A stretch of 64,000 nucleotides of DNA from Bryobacteraceae bacterium. GTDB taxonomy: Bacteria; Acidobacteriota; Terriglobia; Bryobacterales; Bryobacteraceae. The translations under genes were made by a program, and so were the position numbers. This document shows, in pieces, positions 14,474 through 23,959 of the stretch. The notes below the pieces were generated by a model. It was not told the DNA's origin. It worked only from the letters and a program-made list of their open reading frames with translations, and made no database searches. The stretch covers positions 1 through 64,000 of the forward strand of contig JAICJH010000009.1 of the NCBI GenBank assembly GCA_025928545.1. Reading direction: 5' to 3'. How positions within the stretch are numbered: the first letter of the stretch is position 1; every line of letters begins with the position of its first letter.

Positions 14474-16264
14474 ATGGAAAGCACGTCAAAATTCCTTCCC
14501 GTGACTCCCGTTACGCAACCCATCCCCCGACCCGAATACCCCCGTCCCCAATTCGTCCGCAAGGAATGGATGAATCTCAACGGTACCTGGGGATTCCGGG
14601 TCGACGATCAGGACCGCGGGCTGGAGGAGAAATGGTTCAGCGTCGGCGAGTTCCCGGGCCTGATCACAGTGCCGTTCGCCATGGAATCGCCGCTGAGCGG
14701 GATTGGCGACCGCTCTTTTCACGCCTGCGTCTGGTATCTGAAACGGTTTACCGTACCGGAATCGTGGAAAGGCTACCGAATCCTTTTGCATTTCGGTGCG
14801 GTCGACTACCGGGCCACCGTCTGGATCAACGGAACGGTCGTGGCCTCCCATGAAGGCGGGCACACGCCTTTCAGCGCCGAGATTGCGGGTCAGATTCAGG
14901 GTGGCGAGAATATCGTCGTGGTGCGCGCCGAGGATCCGCCGGACGACCGTTACATTCCCCGCGGGAAGCAGCATTGGGAGGTAGAACCGGTCAGCATTTT
15001 TTATGCACGGACGACAGGCATCTGGCAGACGGTCTGGCTGGAACCCGTGCCCGTCCACTACATGGAGAGCGTCCGGATCACTCCCCGGATCGACGGGTCG
15101 GTCTTCTTTGGACTGAAGATCCGTCCGGTTGGCAAAGCTCTCTCGGTGACGGCGACGGTACTGAGGAGCGGAGTGCCCATCGCCAGTGGCATGGGCCTGG
15201 TGGACGGACCCCGCGCGACCGTGGCGATCCAGATTTCCGAACCCCTGCTATGGTCGCCCTCAGCGCCGAATCTCTACGATGTCCAGTTTGAACTAAAAGA
15301 CTCCTCGGGTGTGCTGGACAGCGTGGAAAGCTATTTTGGCTTTCGGGCTCTGACAACGCAGGACCGCAAGATAGTGCTGAATGGCGATCCTATATACCTG
15401 AAAACCGTGCTGGATCAGGGTTACTGGCCCGAATCGAATCTCACGCCGCCATCCGATGAGGCCATTCAGCAGGACATCCGCCACACGAAAGAACTCGGTT
15501 TTAACGGCGTGCGCAAACACCAGAAGGTGGAAGACCCGCGGTTCCTGTATTGGGCCGACAAGCTGGGGTTAATGGTCTCGGCGGAAATGGCGAACGCTTA
15601 TCTATTCAGCCCGGAGGCAGTGAACCGGATGACACGGGAATGGATCGAGGTGCTGAGCCGCGATTACAATCACCCGAGTATTGTCATCTGGGTTCCGGTG
15701 AACGAAAGCTGGGGAGTGCCCAACCTCCGGGATCCGCGCCAGCAAGCCCACCTGAAGGCGCTTTACTACCTCACAAAATCGCTGGACGATACCCGGCTTG
15801 TCATCGACAACGACGGCTGGGAACACACAGAAGCGACGGACCTGTTTGCGATTCACGATTACACGCAGACGGGCGACGAACTCTACCGCCGGTTTCAGAA
15901 CATTCCCCTGCATGAGTTGCCGCAGCCGCTCTATGGAAAGCTTTTTATTGCGCCCGGCTACCGCTACAACGGCACGCCGGTATTCCTGTCGGAGTTTGGC
16001 GGGATTGGCTACGTCCGGGAGGAAGATCTGACAAAAGTCCCGGAGAATTCGTGGGGATATTCGGGCGTGGAAACCAGTTCTTCCCACGCGCTGGAGCGTA
16101 TGCGGGGACTCTACCAGGCGGTGGCCCGAATTCCGCAGATCGCCGGCATTTGCTACACGCAGCTCTATGACGTTGAACAGGAGGTCAACGGGCTGATGAC
16201 GTATGACCGGCGAATGAAGTTCGACCCGGCTATCATCAGGCGCATCAACGAACTGTTGATCTAG
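14474..16264 (+). CDS. Glycoside hydrolase family 2 (beta-galactosidase/beta-glucuronidase-like)
   Basis: A 596-residue enzyme with the GH2 arrangement: jelly-roll sugar-binding domain (YPRPQFVRKEWMNLNGTWGF, then RATVWINGTVVASHEGGHTPF), Ig-like domain, and a TIM barrel with GFNGVRKHQKVEDPRFLYWADKLGL. The acid/base Glu is in VWVPVNESWG-like IVIWVPVNESWG and the nucleophile Glu in FLSEFGG. There is no signal peptide, so it acts in the cytoplasm. The neighbours (galK, galT) favour beta-galactosidase activity, but beta-glucuronidase cannot be excluded. ATG 14474; no strong ribosome binding site. It overlaps the convergent glycosyltransferase gene by 20 bp. Confidence 0.9.
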   Translation: MESTSKFLPVTPVTQPIPRPEYPRPQFVRKEWMNLNGTWGFRVDDQDRGLEEKWFSVGEFPGLITVPFAMESPLSGIGDRSFHACVWYLKRFTVPESWKGYRILLHFGAVDYRATVWINGTVVASHEGGHTPFSAEIAGQIQGGENIVVVRAEDPPDDRYIPRGKQHWEVEPVSIFYARTTGIWQTVWLEPVPVHYMESVRITPRIDGSVFFGLKIRPVGKALSVTATVLRSGVPIASGMGLVDGPRATVAIQISEPLLWSPSAPNLYDVQFELKDSSGVLDSVESYFGFRALTTQDRKIVLNGDPIYLKTVLDQGYWPESNLTPPSDEAIQQDIRHTKELGFNGVRKHQKVEDPRFLYWADKLGLMVSAEMANAYLFSPEAVNRMTREWIEVLSRDYNHPSIVIWVPVNESWGVPNLRDPRQQAHLKALYYLTKSLDDTRLVIDNDGWEHTEATDLFAIHDYTQTGDELYRRFQNIPLHELPQPLYGKLFIAPGYRYNGTPVFLSEFGGIGYVREEDLTKVPENSWGYSGVETSSSHALERMRGLYQAVARIPQIAGICYTQLYDVEQEVNGLMTYDRRMKFDPAIIRRINELLI

Positions 16265-17363
16265 TTTGCGACATCGGGTGTTCCGGCAGCACCGGGTAGG
16301 TCCCGGCTCCGGTGAGTTGTTGTTCGATTATTTCGTTCATGACACCCCAGGACTGGTCCCAACTCATCGATTGCAGGAACGCGTCGGCTCGTTCCCGCCA
16401 CTTGAGGCTCATGCCAAACAGCATGGCGTGCTCGGCCTCACCGACAAATTCATCCGGACCGGAAGCAATCCGGATCAGGCCGAGATTGCCAAAAGACTGG
16501 ACTATATCGGGAAGAGGGCTGGAAACAACGGGAAGTCCCGCGGCCAGATAGTTTCCTGCCTGATCGGGGCCGGAATCCAGGGTGAGCGGCATCATGGCGA
16601 GATCCCAGCCGCTCAAATAACGCGGGAGTTCATCGTAGTGTTTGGCGCCGAGCCAGTGGATGTTTGGAAGGTCCACGCCTCCACGATCCGCCAATACGAT
16701 GAATTGCCATTCGGGACGGCGCTCGGCAATGGCGCGGAGGAGTTCACGATCCAGTCCAAAGTTCTCCGAGCATACGCACCCGAGACGCGGGCGGGGCAAA
16801 TCTTTTTGATCGGCGGGTTCTTCTTCCCGGGGGCCCCGGGCGGCGCCAAAGTGCCGCACATCCACTCCGTTGGGAACTGAATATACTTTCGGGTGCAGAT
16901 GTCTTTTCGCCTGATACAGGCTGGGGCCGGCGGCGAATACGAGATCCGCCATCCTGAGAAGGCGCGAGTCGTCTGACGTTGGACTGATGCAATCGTAAAC
17001 GACAGCCGCGGGCGAGATCGACGCCGGTACGGATTCGAGAGCTTCCTGACTCCACAGCCAAACGATGGGGCGATGAATCTGCTCGGCAGCAAAGGCTATT
17101 CTGAGCGTGTCATTTACAGGCCAGCCCCGCGGTACGCAGGGAGAGACGATATGGATGCCTGTGCGCGGACAGGTTTTCGATTCTGTCCGGGGCGCCCTTT
17201 CGGAGTCGCACTTCGGCTTCTCGATATAGAAAACGCGCCTCTGTTTCACAAACCGGCTCAACAGCTGGTGTGTCCGCGACGGCTCCTGATCCCATCGCAG
17301 GTTCGAGAAACAGACTATGTCATGCGTTGCCGGTAGTTGATTCGTATGCATCATGAGATTCAT
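16245..17363 (-). CDS. Glycosyltransferase, GT-B fold
   Basis: A 372-residue enzyme similar to the second glycosyltransferase at 21.6-22.8 kb. Both open with HDIVCFSNLRWD or CDLVCFSHLRWN, share VYDC and ADLVFAAGPSL / ADLVFTGGASL, then YSVPNGVDVRHF / YAFPSAVDVPHF and a WLGAKHYDELPRYLSGWD donor-site region. The usual C-terminal E7E motif is weak. It probably transfers a sugar to a surface polysaccharide precursor. The start overlaps the end of the GH1-like gene by 44 bp, so they are one transcript. It is tail-to-tail with the GH2 gene. Confidence 0.88.
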   Translation of the reverse strand: MNLMMHTNQLPATHDIVCFSNLRWDQEPSRTHQLLSRFVKQRRVFYIEKPKCDSERAPRTESKTCPRTGIHIVSPCVPRGWPVNDTLRIAFAAEQIHRPIVWLWSQEALESVPASISPAAVVYDCISPTSDDSRLLRMADLVFAAGPSLYQAKRHLHPKVYSVPNGVDVRHFGAARGPREEEPADQKDLPRPRLGCVCSENFGLDRELLRAIAERRPEWQFIVLADRGGVDLPNIHWLGAKHYDELPRYLSGWDLAMMPLTLDSGPDQAGNYLAAGLPVVSSPLPDIVQSFGNLGLIRIASGPDEFVGEAEHAMLFGMSLKWRERADAFLQSMSWDQSWGVMNEIIEQQLTGAGTYPVLPEHPMSQTRSTVR

Positions 17364-18468
17364 TCCTTATTTGCTGCTGGCGGCGAAGTTCTCTGGCCAG
17401 GGGTTCGTACACGATTCGCGATCCATCGGGCCTGGCGTAATCCCAAAGGGCGTTGTGGCAGTGCCGGTCGTCGTCCCAACCGGGGTGATTCAGGATGGGG
17501 TAAAGACAGATGCCGTGAAGCGGCACGCCCATTGCCGCCGCGGCCCGCACCTCATCGCAGATGTATTCGAACCAGCCGGGCCGCTCGTCGTCTTCGGCCC
17601 CGGTTTCGGAGATAAACATCGGCCGGTGATAGCGCTGATACACTTTCATGAGAATTTCCCGGAAGGGGCGGTAGTGCGGATCGCCGCGGCGGATGGTATC
17701 GCCAAAATTCCACCATTGGTTACGGTCGTAATAGTTGATGCCGATGAGTCCCAGATATTGTTCCTGCCCGCCGCACTCGGGGTGCAGATGACCGGCCAGC
17801 ATGTCCCATGCCTGGAACATCGACTGCGTGTATTCGTGAGCCGAGGTTACGTCGGCGGGGTTCAGAGGATCGCCGACGATATGGATCACCGGCTCGGGCG
17901 AGACCAGCTGGATGTCCGGCATCTCACTTAACAGGGCAGCGGAAGCTTGTACAGCACCGCGGACAAGTTGGTGCTTGATTTCATCGCCACGCCCCTTGCA
18001 GAATGGGTAAATCAAACTGGCGTCTCCGCCCGCCCACGAGACAAACGAAATTTCGTTTACCGGCGCTACAAATTGCACGCCGGAGGTTTCCTGGCGCAAC
18101 ACTTTTGCAAAGCCGTGGGCCAGTTCAGCCAGACCACTGACCCAGGCCGGAGTGAAGATGTCCAGGTGATCGGGCCAGCCGAAGTGACAAAGATCCCAGA
18201 TGATCTGAATGCCGGCTTCCTGCGCAGCCCGCATGATTCCCAGCACTGAGGAAAAATCCTGGACTCCGGGGGCCGGCTGAATAAGGTGCCAGCGTATGCC
18301 TTCCCGTGCACAGAGAATGCCCATTTCTGCACACCGGTGAAAGTCCTGAGTGGCCCATTTGTCGTGATGGGTGGAAGAAACGAGATCCAGCCGTTTTCCG
18401 GATTTCACGCGATGTGTAGAACACTCAAAACCTGCCTGGAAATAGCTCTTCAGGAGCTTATGCTTCAT
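17320..18468 (-). CDS. GH1-like (clan GH-A) glycoside hydrolase
   Basis: A 382-residue TIM-barrel enzyme. QAGFECSTHRVKSGKRLDL opens it; REGIRWHLIQP and IQIIWDLCHFGWPDHLDIF follow. The acid/base Glu is in APVNEISF (instead of the GH1 consensus NEP) and the candidate nucleophile in FISETGAED (instead of TENG), with GINYYDRNQWW between. Proteins of this kind lie next to glf and glycosyltransferase genes in other bacteria, so a role in glycan trimming or synthesis is likely. ATG 18468 is chosen for AGGA 6 bases upstream. Divergent from galK across a 131-bp gap that should hold both promoters. Confidence 0.8.
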   Translation of the reverse strand: MKHKLLKSYFQAGFECSTHRVKSGKRLDLVSSTHHDKWATQDFHRCAEMGILCAREGIRWHLIQPAPGVQDFSSVLGIMRAAQEAGIQIIWDLCHFGWPDHLDIFTPAWVSGLAELAHGFAKVLRQETSGVQFVAPVNEISFVSWAGGDASLIYPFCKGRGDEIKHQLVRGAVQASAALLSEMPDIQLVSPEPVIHIVGDPLNPADVTSAHEYTQSMFQAWDMLAGHLHPECGGQEQYLGLIGINYYDRNQWWNFGDTIRRGDPHYRPFREILMKVYQRYHRPMFISETGAEDDERPGWFEYICDEVRAAAAMGVPLHGICLYPILNHPGWDDDRHCHNALWDYARPDGSRIVYEPLARELRRQQQIRNESHDAYESTTGNA

Positions 18469-18599
18469 GTTTTGTCCTGGTCCGTACCTGGTCGAAAGCA
18501 GTGCCTGCGCAGGTCGCGAAGGCATGGGACGTCTGGAAGCAATTCATCTGCCAATATTTCGGAACCAGAATTGCTCAGTGAGAGCAAAAGGACAAAAGG

Positions 18600-19772
18600 G
18601 TGGCCTCGTCTACATTGTTCGAGAGTGTGGCGCTTCGGGACCGTTATCGCCGGGTTTACTCGGCGGAACCACGGATCTTTCGCGCGCCAGGCCGGGTCAA
18701 CATCATCGGAGAACACACCGATTACAACGATGGCTTCGTTATGCCCGCTGCAATCGCGCTTTATACGCGCGTGGCAGTGCATCACCGAGCAATGGGATGC
18801 ATTACCGCGCAGTCTGAAAATCTGGGGCAAAGGGCTTTCATCGACTTCGACGAACCAAACCCCGCGCCACGCCACGACTGGAGCGACTACGTTCGCGGGG
18901 TAGCCCTGGCGATCCGATCATCGGGACGGTCACTGGAGGGCGCCAATTTGCTGATTCAGGGCAACGTCCCGATCGGGTCCGGACTAAGCTCCTCGGCATC
19001 GCTTGAGGTTGCGACCGCTCTTGCGTTGCTTGGCGTCTCCGGGCTGGAACTTTCGCGGACCGAAATTGCCCGGCTGTGCCAGAGCGCCGAGAACAATTTC
19101 GTGGGAGCGAAAACCGGGATCATGGACCAATTCACAAGCTGCCATGGCCGCGAAGGTCATGCGCTGTTTCTGGATTGCCGCTCACTCGAATACCATTACA
19201 TTCCAATTCCCAGGAACGCAGGACTTCTGGTCTGCAACACGATGGTGCGGCATTCGCTGGCCTCGGGAGAATACAATCTTCGACGGCAGCAGTGCAGTGA
19301 AGGAGTCCGGTTACTATCAACCGTGCTGCCGGAAATTTCCTCGCTGAGAGATGTCAGCCGTTCCGCGCTGGACGAGCACAGAGAGTTGCTCGATGAGACG
19401 ATCTATCGCCGATGTCTGCATGTCGTGAACGAAAACAACCGGGTCACAAAAGCGGGCATTGCCTTGCTTGACGGCGCGCTGAAAGCGGCGGGCGAACTCA
19501 TGAATGCATCCCATGAGAGCCTGCGTGGGGATTACGAGGTCAGCTGTCCGGAACTCGATCTGATGGTGAATTTGGCGCGCGATTGTCCCGGCGTATTCGG
19601 CGCACGTATGACGGGTGGCGGATTCGGCGGGTGCATTGTCTGCCTGATTGATAAGGCTAAGGCTAATCAGATTGCCCGCGCGGTTACGGATGGGTATAAG
19701 GCGCATACGGGCATTGTCTGTGAAACTTATTTTTGCCCTACGGCGGATGGCGCGGACGAAGAGCTCATTTGA
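18600..19772 (+). CDS. galK: Galactokinase
   Basis: A 390-residue GHMP-family kinase that phosphorylates galactose at C1 with ATP (Leloir pathway, cytoplasm). Visible are the galactokinase signature APGRVNIIGEHTDYNDG, the ATP-binding loop VPIGSGLSSSASLE, the catalytic-base region AKTGIMDQF and the third GHMP motif MTGGGFGGC. GTG 18600 follows AAAAGGAC. galT starts 48 bp downstream, separated by one copy of the 35-bp repeat. Confidence 0.96.
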   Translation: MASSTLFESVALRDRYRRVYSAEPRIFRAPGRVNIIGEHTDYNDGFVMPAAIALYTRVAVHHRAMGCITAQSENLGQRAFIDFDEPNPAPRHDWSDYVRGVALAIRSSGRSLEGANLLIQGNVPIGSGLSSSASLEVATALALLGVSGLELSRTEIARLCQSAENNFVGAKTGIMDQFTSCHGREGHALFLDCRSLEYHYIPIPRNAGLLVCNTMVRHSLASGEYNLRRQQCSEGVRLLSTVLPEISSLRDVSRSALDEHRELLDETIYRRCLHVVNENNRVTKAGIALLDGALKAAGELMNASHESLRGDYEVSCPELDLMVNLARDCPGVFGARMTGGGFGGCIVCLIDKAKANQIARAVTDGYKAHTGIVCETYFCPTADGADEELI

Positions 19773-19782
19773 AGTGAGAATT

Positions 19783-19815
19783 ATGGCCGCCGATGCACGC
19801 CGATTCACGCCGATA
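19783..19815 (-). repeat. 35-bp intergenic repeat, copy 1
   Basis: Between galK and galT. The plus strand begins ATGGCCGCCGATGCACGCCG and continues ATTCACGCCGATA. The same sequence in the opposite orientation occurs at 45532-45566 and 48203-48236, with a few changes. It consists of three 10-11 bp units of the form ACGCCGAT. Confidence 0.7.
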
Positions 19816-19820
19816 CTACT

Positions 19821-20822
19821 ATGGGCGAATCTTCTCACCGTCGGCTGAACCCGCTTACGGGCGAGTGGGTTCTGGTCTCTCCGGGACGCACTGGCCGCCC
19901 CTGGCAGGGCAAGTTGGATACGCCTCCGGCGCCTGTTGTCGCGGCGTACGATCCGGCTTGCTATCTCTGTCCGGGAAATGAACGCGCCGGGGGCGTGAGG
20001 AATCCGCAGTACACCTCGACGTTCGTTTTCGATAACGATTTTCCAGCCCTGCGACCCGACGCACCCCCACTACCACGCGACCCTAACAGCCTTTGTATTG
20101 CCGAGGCGGAAAGCGGCATTTGCCGGGTGATTTGCTTTTCCCCTCGTCACGATTTATCACTACCTTCGCTGCCTCCGGAAGCTGTTACCGCAGTCGTCCA
20201 GACCTGGCAGGAGCAAAGCTCGAAACTACTTGAACTGCCGTTCATTGAGTATGTGCAGATATTTGAAAATCGGGGAGCGACGATGGGGGCGAGCAATCCA
20301 CATCCGCACTGTCAGATTTGGGCGGTGCAGCACGTCCCGAACGACGTCGCAAAGGAAGAGCGCGGGCAAATCGAATATCTTGAGCAGCGCGGTACGTGTC
20401 TTTTATGCGACTATCTGGCGCAGGAACGAGGTGGCGAGCGAATCGTCACTGAGAATAATTCTTTCGCAGTCGTTGTTCCTTTCTGGGCCGTCTGGCCATT
20501 TGAAACACTCGTACTGCCGAAACGCCATGCCTCCGAGCTGGCTGAGTTGACGCCAGCGGAAGCAAACGATCTTGGCACTCTGCTGTCGTTTCTCACGCGC
20601 AAATACGACACACTTTTCGGCGTTCCGTTTCCCTACAGTATGGGTTTCCACCAAAGGCCGAAGAACGCACCGGCGGCACCCTGGCATATACACGCACACT
20701 TTTATCCGCCGCTTTTGCGTTCGGCCGAAATCCGCAAGTTTATGGTGGGTTTTGAATTACTGGCTCAGCCGCAACGCGATATCACGCCGGAAGAGGCAGC
20801 GCGTATTCTTCGCAATCTGTGA
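19821..20822 (+). CDS. galT: Galactose-1-phosphate uridylyltransferase
   Basis: A 333-residue HIT-superfamily enzyme that exchanges UDP between UDP-glucose and galactose-1-phosphate. RLNPLTGEWVLVSPGR is the family N-terminus; zinc ligands are seen in CYLCPGN; the nucleophile region is FENRGATMGASNPHPHCQIW, with the catalytic His in HPH. The C-terminal HIHAHFYPP completes it. It directly follows galK, as usual. A second, diverged galT lies at 36.1-37.0 kb. Confidence 0.95.
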   Translation: MGESSHRRLNPLTGEWVLVSPGRTGRPWQGKLDTPPAPVVAAYDPACYLCPGNERAGGVRNPQYTSTFVFDNDFPALRPDAPPLPRDPNSLCIAEAESGICRVICFSPRHDLSLPSLPPEAVTAVVQTWQEQSSKLLELPFIEYVQIFENRGATMGASNPHPHCQIWAVQHVPNDVAKEERGQIEYLEQRGTCLLCDYLAQERGGERIVTENNSFAVVVPFWAVWPFETLVLPKRHASELAELTPAEANDLGTLLSFLTRKYDTLFGVPFPYSMGFHQRPKNAPAAPWHIHAHFYPPLLRSAEIRKFMVGFELLAQPQRDITPEEAARILRNL

Positions 20823-20956
20823 AAAGCACAACCAGGCATTTTACCGGGGCCTAAGCGAATGGGCCGCAAACTGCTATTTGGCGTAACGCAGGCGGAGCGG
20901 GGGCCAATTGGCCGCGCACCGGCAGCACACACCGACGGAAAACGGAAAACTAAATC

Positions 20957-21526
20957 ATGGAATCTCTCAATGAGTTGCTACAGGACCAGCTAAAAGACCT
21001 CTACAACGCGGAAAAACAGCTGGTGAAAGCCCTTCCAGCCATGGCGAAGAAAGCCTCTACGCCGGCTCTCAAAGATGCGTTTACAACTCATCTGGAAGAA
21101 ACAAAGGAACACGTGCAGCGACTCGAGCGCATTGGACAAGCGCTCTCCACGAAGCTGACAGGCAAGACGTGTAAAGCAATGGCGGGGCTGATCGAAGAAG
21201 GCAAGGAAGTATTAGCGGAAAAGGGAAATCGGCTGGTCCTCGACGCCGCCCTGATCGCCGCGGCACAAAGAGTAGAGCATTACGAAATCTCCGCATATGG
21301 CAGCGCCCGTGCGCTGGCAGAAAAATTGAGCCAGCGCGACGCAGTGGATTTGCTTCAGGAAACCCTCGATGAGGAAGCTGCCGCCGATAAGAAATTGAGT
21401 ACGATTTCGCTGGATGAGGTTCTCCCCGAAGCAGCTTCCGGTAACGAAGAGGACGAGGACTCTCAGGCGGAACCGGCGGGTGCATCGAGTTCGCGCGGCC
21501 GCTCTAAACAACGCAGCTCGCGTTGA
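20957..21526 (+). CDS. YciE/YciF-like ferritin-like protein (DUF892)
   Basis: A 189-residue helical protein. It opens MESLNELLQDQLKDLYNAEKQL, typical of DUF892, with KKASTPALKDAFTTHLEETKEHVQRL and RVEHYEISAYGSARALAE supplying the metal-ligand Glu and His residues. The last 40 residues are a disordered tail, first acidic and then Ser/Arg-rich. YciE/YciF proteins are dimeric four-helix bundles linked to general stress. The 134-bp gap before it holds no other convincing gene. It sits inside the sugar cluster but is probably not enzymatic in it. Confidence 0.9.
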   Translation: MESLNELLQDQLKDLYNAEKQLVKALPAMAKKASTPALKDAFTTHLEETKEHVQRLERIGQALSTKLTGKTCKAMAGLIEEGKEVLAEKGNRLVLDAALIAAAQRVEHYEISAYGSARALAEKLSQRDAVDLLQETLDEEAAADKKLSTISLDEVLPEAASGNEEDEDSQAEPAGASSSRGRSKQRSSR

Positions 21527-21574
21527 CATGAACCGGCAAGCGCAAAGACTGAATACCATTTGAACGGAACACGG

Positions 21575-22771
21575 ATGAACTTCAATAATCTTTTACGTCA
21601 CAACTGCGACCTTGTGTGCTTCTCCCATCTGAGATGGAACTTTGTTTTTCAGAGGCCACAACATCTGATGAGCCGGTTTGCGCGGGCGCGCCGGACGTTC
21701 TTCATCGAAGAACCGGAGTTCGGAAGCGGAACCGACCCCTGCTTTCACACCGTTGTCTGCGAGAAGACGAACGTTCGCGTGGTAACTCCGCACCTTCCCG
21801 AATCGGCTCGCGACGGTGAGATCAGCCGGATACTGCGGACACTGCTGCACGATTTTCTCGAACAGCAGGGCATCGTGGATTACGTCGCCTGGTTCTACAC
21901 ACCCATGGCGCTTCGCTTCGCGGACAGCATCCACCCGAGCCTGACAGTCTACGACTGCATGGATGAGCTCTCTCTGTTCCGGGGGGCCCCGGCGGACTTA
22001 TGCGACGCGGAACAACGGTTACTGGAACGCGCCGACCTCGTCTTTACAGGCGGCGCAAGCCTCTTCGAAGCCAAGCGCATGAGACATCCGGCGGTTTACG
22101 CGTTCCCGAGCGCGGTTGACGTCCCCCACTTTTTTCAGGCCCGGAGCTGCGACCCGTTCCATGAAGAGCAGCGGAACATGCCGCGGCCGAGGCTTGGGTA
22201 CGCCGGCGTGATCGACGAGCGGCTGGATCTCGATCTGATCGACCGGTTGGCGTCTCAGCGGCCTCAATGGCAAATCGTCATGTTGGGGCCGGTGGTGAAG
22301 ATCGATCCGTCCACTCTTCCACGCCGACAGAATCTGCATTGGCTGGGCATGAAAGATTACCGGGATCTTCCGAAATACTTCGCAGGCTGGGAAGTTGGGC
22401 TGCTGCCATTCGCAATGAACGATGCGACGAAATTCATCAGCCCCACGAAGACTCCGGAATATCTTTCGGCCGGACTGCGTGTGGTTTCGACGCCAATCCG
22501 CGACGTAGTGAGGCCGTATGGCGAGCTGGGCTTTGTGCGGATCGGAAGCAACGCGGACGAGTTCATCGCCGCCTGCGATCAGTCGCTGACGACAGGCAGG
22601 GACGCCCAAAGCGCTGCAATCGACCAATTCCTGCGCACTGTGTCATGGGATGAAACATGGCAGTCCATGGATAATCTGATCCGTAAGAGGCTCACGTCGC
22701 GTAATCGAAAAGCAACGGTGCCCGAGAGTTCGCTCATGCGAGCGCCCGGTCAGGAGCCGCTGCATGTTTGA
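21575..22771 (+). CDS. Glycosyltransferase, GT-B fold (GT1-like)
   Basis: A protein of about 398 residues, paralogous to the glycosyltransferase at 16.2-17.4 kb (same LVCFSHLRWN start and YDCMDELS, ADLVFTGGASLFEAK core). The donor-binding half has NLHWLGMKDYRDLPKYFAGWEVGLLPF and the TPEYLSAGLRVVSTPI motif typical of GT4-like enzymes. ATG 21575 is preferred to TTG 21560. It overlaps glf by 8 bp, so it may use UDP-galactofuranose made by that enzyme, or a precursor of the same polymer (inference). Confidence 0.9.
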   Translation: MNFNNLLRHNCDLVCFSHLRWNFVFQRPQHLMSRFARARRTFFIEEPEFGSGTDPCFHTVVCEKTNVRVVTPHLPESARDGEISRILRTLLHDFLEQQGIVDYVAWFYTPMALRFADSIHPSLTVYDCMDELSLFRGAPADLCDAEQRLLERADLVFTGGASLFEAKRMRHPAVYAFPSAVDVPHFFQARSCDPFHEEQRNMPRPRLGYAGVIDERLDLDLIDRLASQRPQWQIVMLGPVVKIDPSTLPRRQNLHWLGMKDYRDLPKYFAGWEVGLLPFAMNDATKFISPTKTPEYLSAGLRVVSTPIRDVVRPYGELGFVRIGSNADEFIAACDQSLTTGRDAQSAAIDQFLRTVSWDETWQSMDNLIRKRLTSRNRKATVPESSLMRAPGQEPLHV

Positions 22772-23915
22772 CTACGTGATTGCCGGGGCGGGCTTCGCGG
22801 GGGCCGTGGTCGCGGAACGAATGGCGCGCGTCTTCGATAAGAAAGTTCTTATTGTCGACCGCAGGCCACACGTCGCCGGCAACGCCTATGACCACTACGA
22901 CGCCGCCGGCATCCTGGTACACAAATACGGACCTCACATTTTCCACACCAATTCGAGCGAGGTCTTTCAGTATCTTTCGATGTTCACAGAGTGGCACTCT
23001 TATACGCACCGCGTGCTTGCACATGTGGATAAGAAGCTGGTGCCGATCCCGATCAATCTGGATACTTTGAAATTGCTTTACGGTCTGAATCTGAATCCGG
23101 CGCAAATGACGGAATATCTGGCTTCGGTGGCGGAAAAGCGCGAGCCGGTGCTCACTTCGGAAGATGTTGTATTGAACAGTGTGGGCCGCGACCTATACGA
23201 GAAAATGTTCCGGGGTTATACGCGGAAGCAGTGGGGCCTCGATCCCTCGGAGCTGGATTCCTCCGTTCTGGCGCGAATCCCCGTGCGCACAAATCACGAC
23301 GACCGCTATTTCGGCGACACCTACCAGTGCATGCCCCTGCACGGTTACACGAGCATGTTCGGGAACATGCTGGATCACAAAAATATCACGGTGGTGCTGG
23401 GTACGGACTATCGCGACGTCATTCGATCCGTACGCTACAGGGAGCTGGTGTATACCGGTCCGATCGATGAATTCTTCGATTACAAGTTCGGCAAACTGCC
23501 TTACCGGTCGCTGGAATTCCGCCATGAAACACACGATGTCGCGCAATATCAAATCAACTCTGTCATTAATTACCCGAACGAACACGCATATACGCGGGTG
23601 ACCGAGTTCAAGCACCTTACGGGTCAGACGCACCGCAAGACCAGCATTGTGTTCGAGTATCCGAAAGGCGAGGGTGACCCTTACTATCCGATTCCCCGAC
23701 CCCAAAACGCGGCTCTTTACAGGAGCTACGAATCGCTGGCCAGCGGAACACCCGACGTTCACTTTGTGGGCCGGCTCGCGACGTACAAGTACTACAACAT
23801 GGATCAGGTGGTTGCGCAGGCACTGACGTTGTGTGCGCGGCTGCATGGCGTTAATCGCCGCGAGCTCCTGGAGAACACGAATTCGACCTCTCAGGTATTC
23901 CTAAAGGCCAGTTGA
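22764..23915 (+). CDS. glf: UDP-galactopyranose mutase
   Basis: A 383-residue FAD enzyme that interconverts UDP-galactopyranose and UDP-galactofuranose for surface glycans. The N-terminal dinucleotide motif DYVIAGAGFAGAVVAERMA is followed by the family motifs HVAGNAYDHYD, HKYGPHIFHTNS and MFRGYTRKQWGLDPSEL, and by catalytic-site arginines (VPIPINL; RPQNAALYRSYESLA). GGAG lies before ATG 22764. It is the only strong marker that galactofuranose occurs in this organism's envelope. Confidence 0.96.
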   Translation: MFDYVIAGAGFAGAVVAERMARVFDKKVLIVDRRPHVAGNAYDHYDAAGILVHKYGPHIFHTNSSEVFQYLSMFTEWHSYTHRVLAHVDKKLVPIPINLDTLKLLYGLNLNPAQMTEYLASVAEKREPVLTSEDVVLNSVGRDLYEKMFRGYTRKQWGLDPSELDSSVLARIPVRTNHDDRYFGDTYQCMPLHGYTSMFGNMLDHKNITVVLGTDYRDVIRSVRYRELVYTGPIDEFFDYKFGKLPYRSLEFRHETHDVAQYQINSVINYPNEHAYTRVTEFKHLTGQTHRKTSIVFEYPKGEGDPYYPIPRPQNAALYRSYESLASGTPDVHFVGRLATYKYYNMDQVVAQALTLCARLHGVNRRELLENTNSTSQVFLKAS

Positions 23916-23927
23916 TGTGGAAAACGG

Positions 23928-23959
23928 ATACCTGGCGTGTTCAGCGCGAAGCCAGGTAT
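23928..23959 (-). terminator. Hairpin between convergent glf and SRPBCC genes
   Basis: Perfect 9-bp arms ATACCTGGC (23928-23936) and GCCAGGTAT (23951-23959) with a 14-nt loop that contains the SRPBCC stop codon. On the minus strand CCGTTTTCC follows the stem, so it can terminate that gene; no U-tract exists on the plus side. Confidence 0.5.

Noticed and set aside
20858..20990. Possible 43-codon gene starting MGRKLLFGV between galT and the YciE/YciF-like gene
   Set aside because: No binding site, no recognised motif, and it runs into the following gene out of frame.
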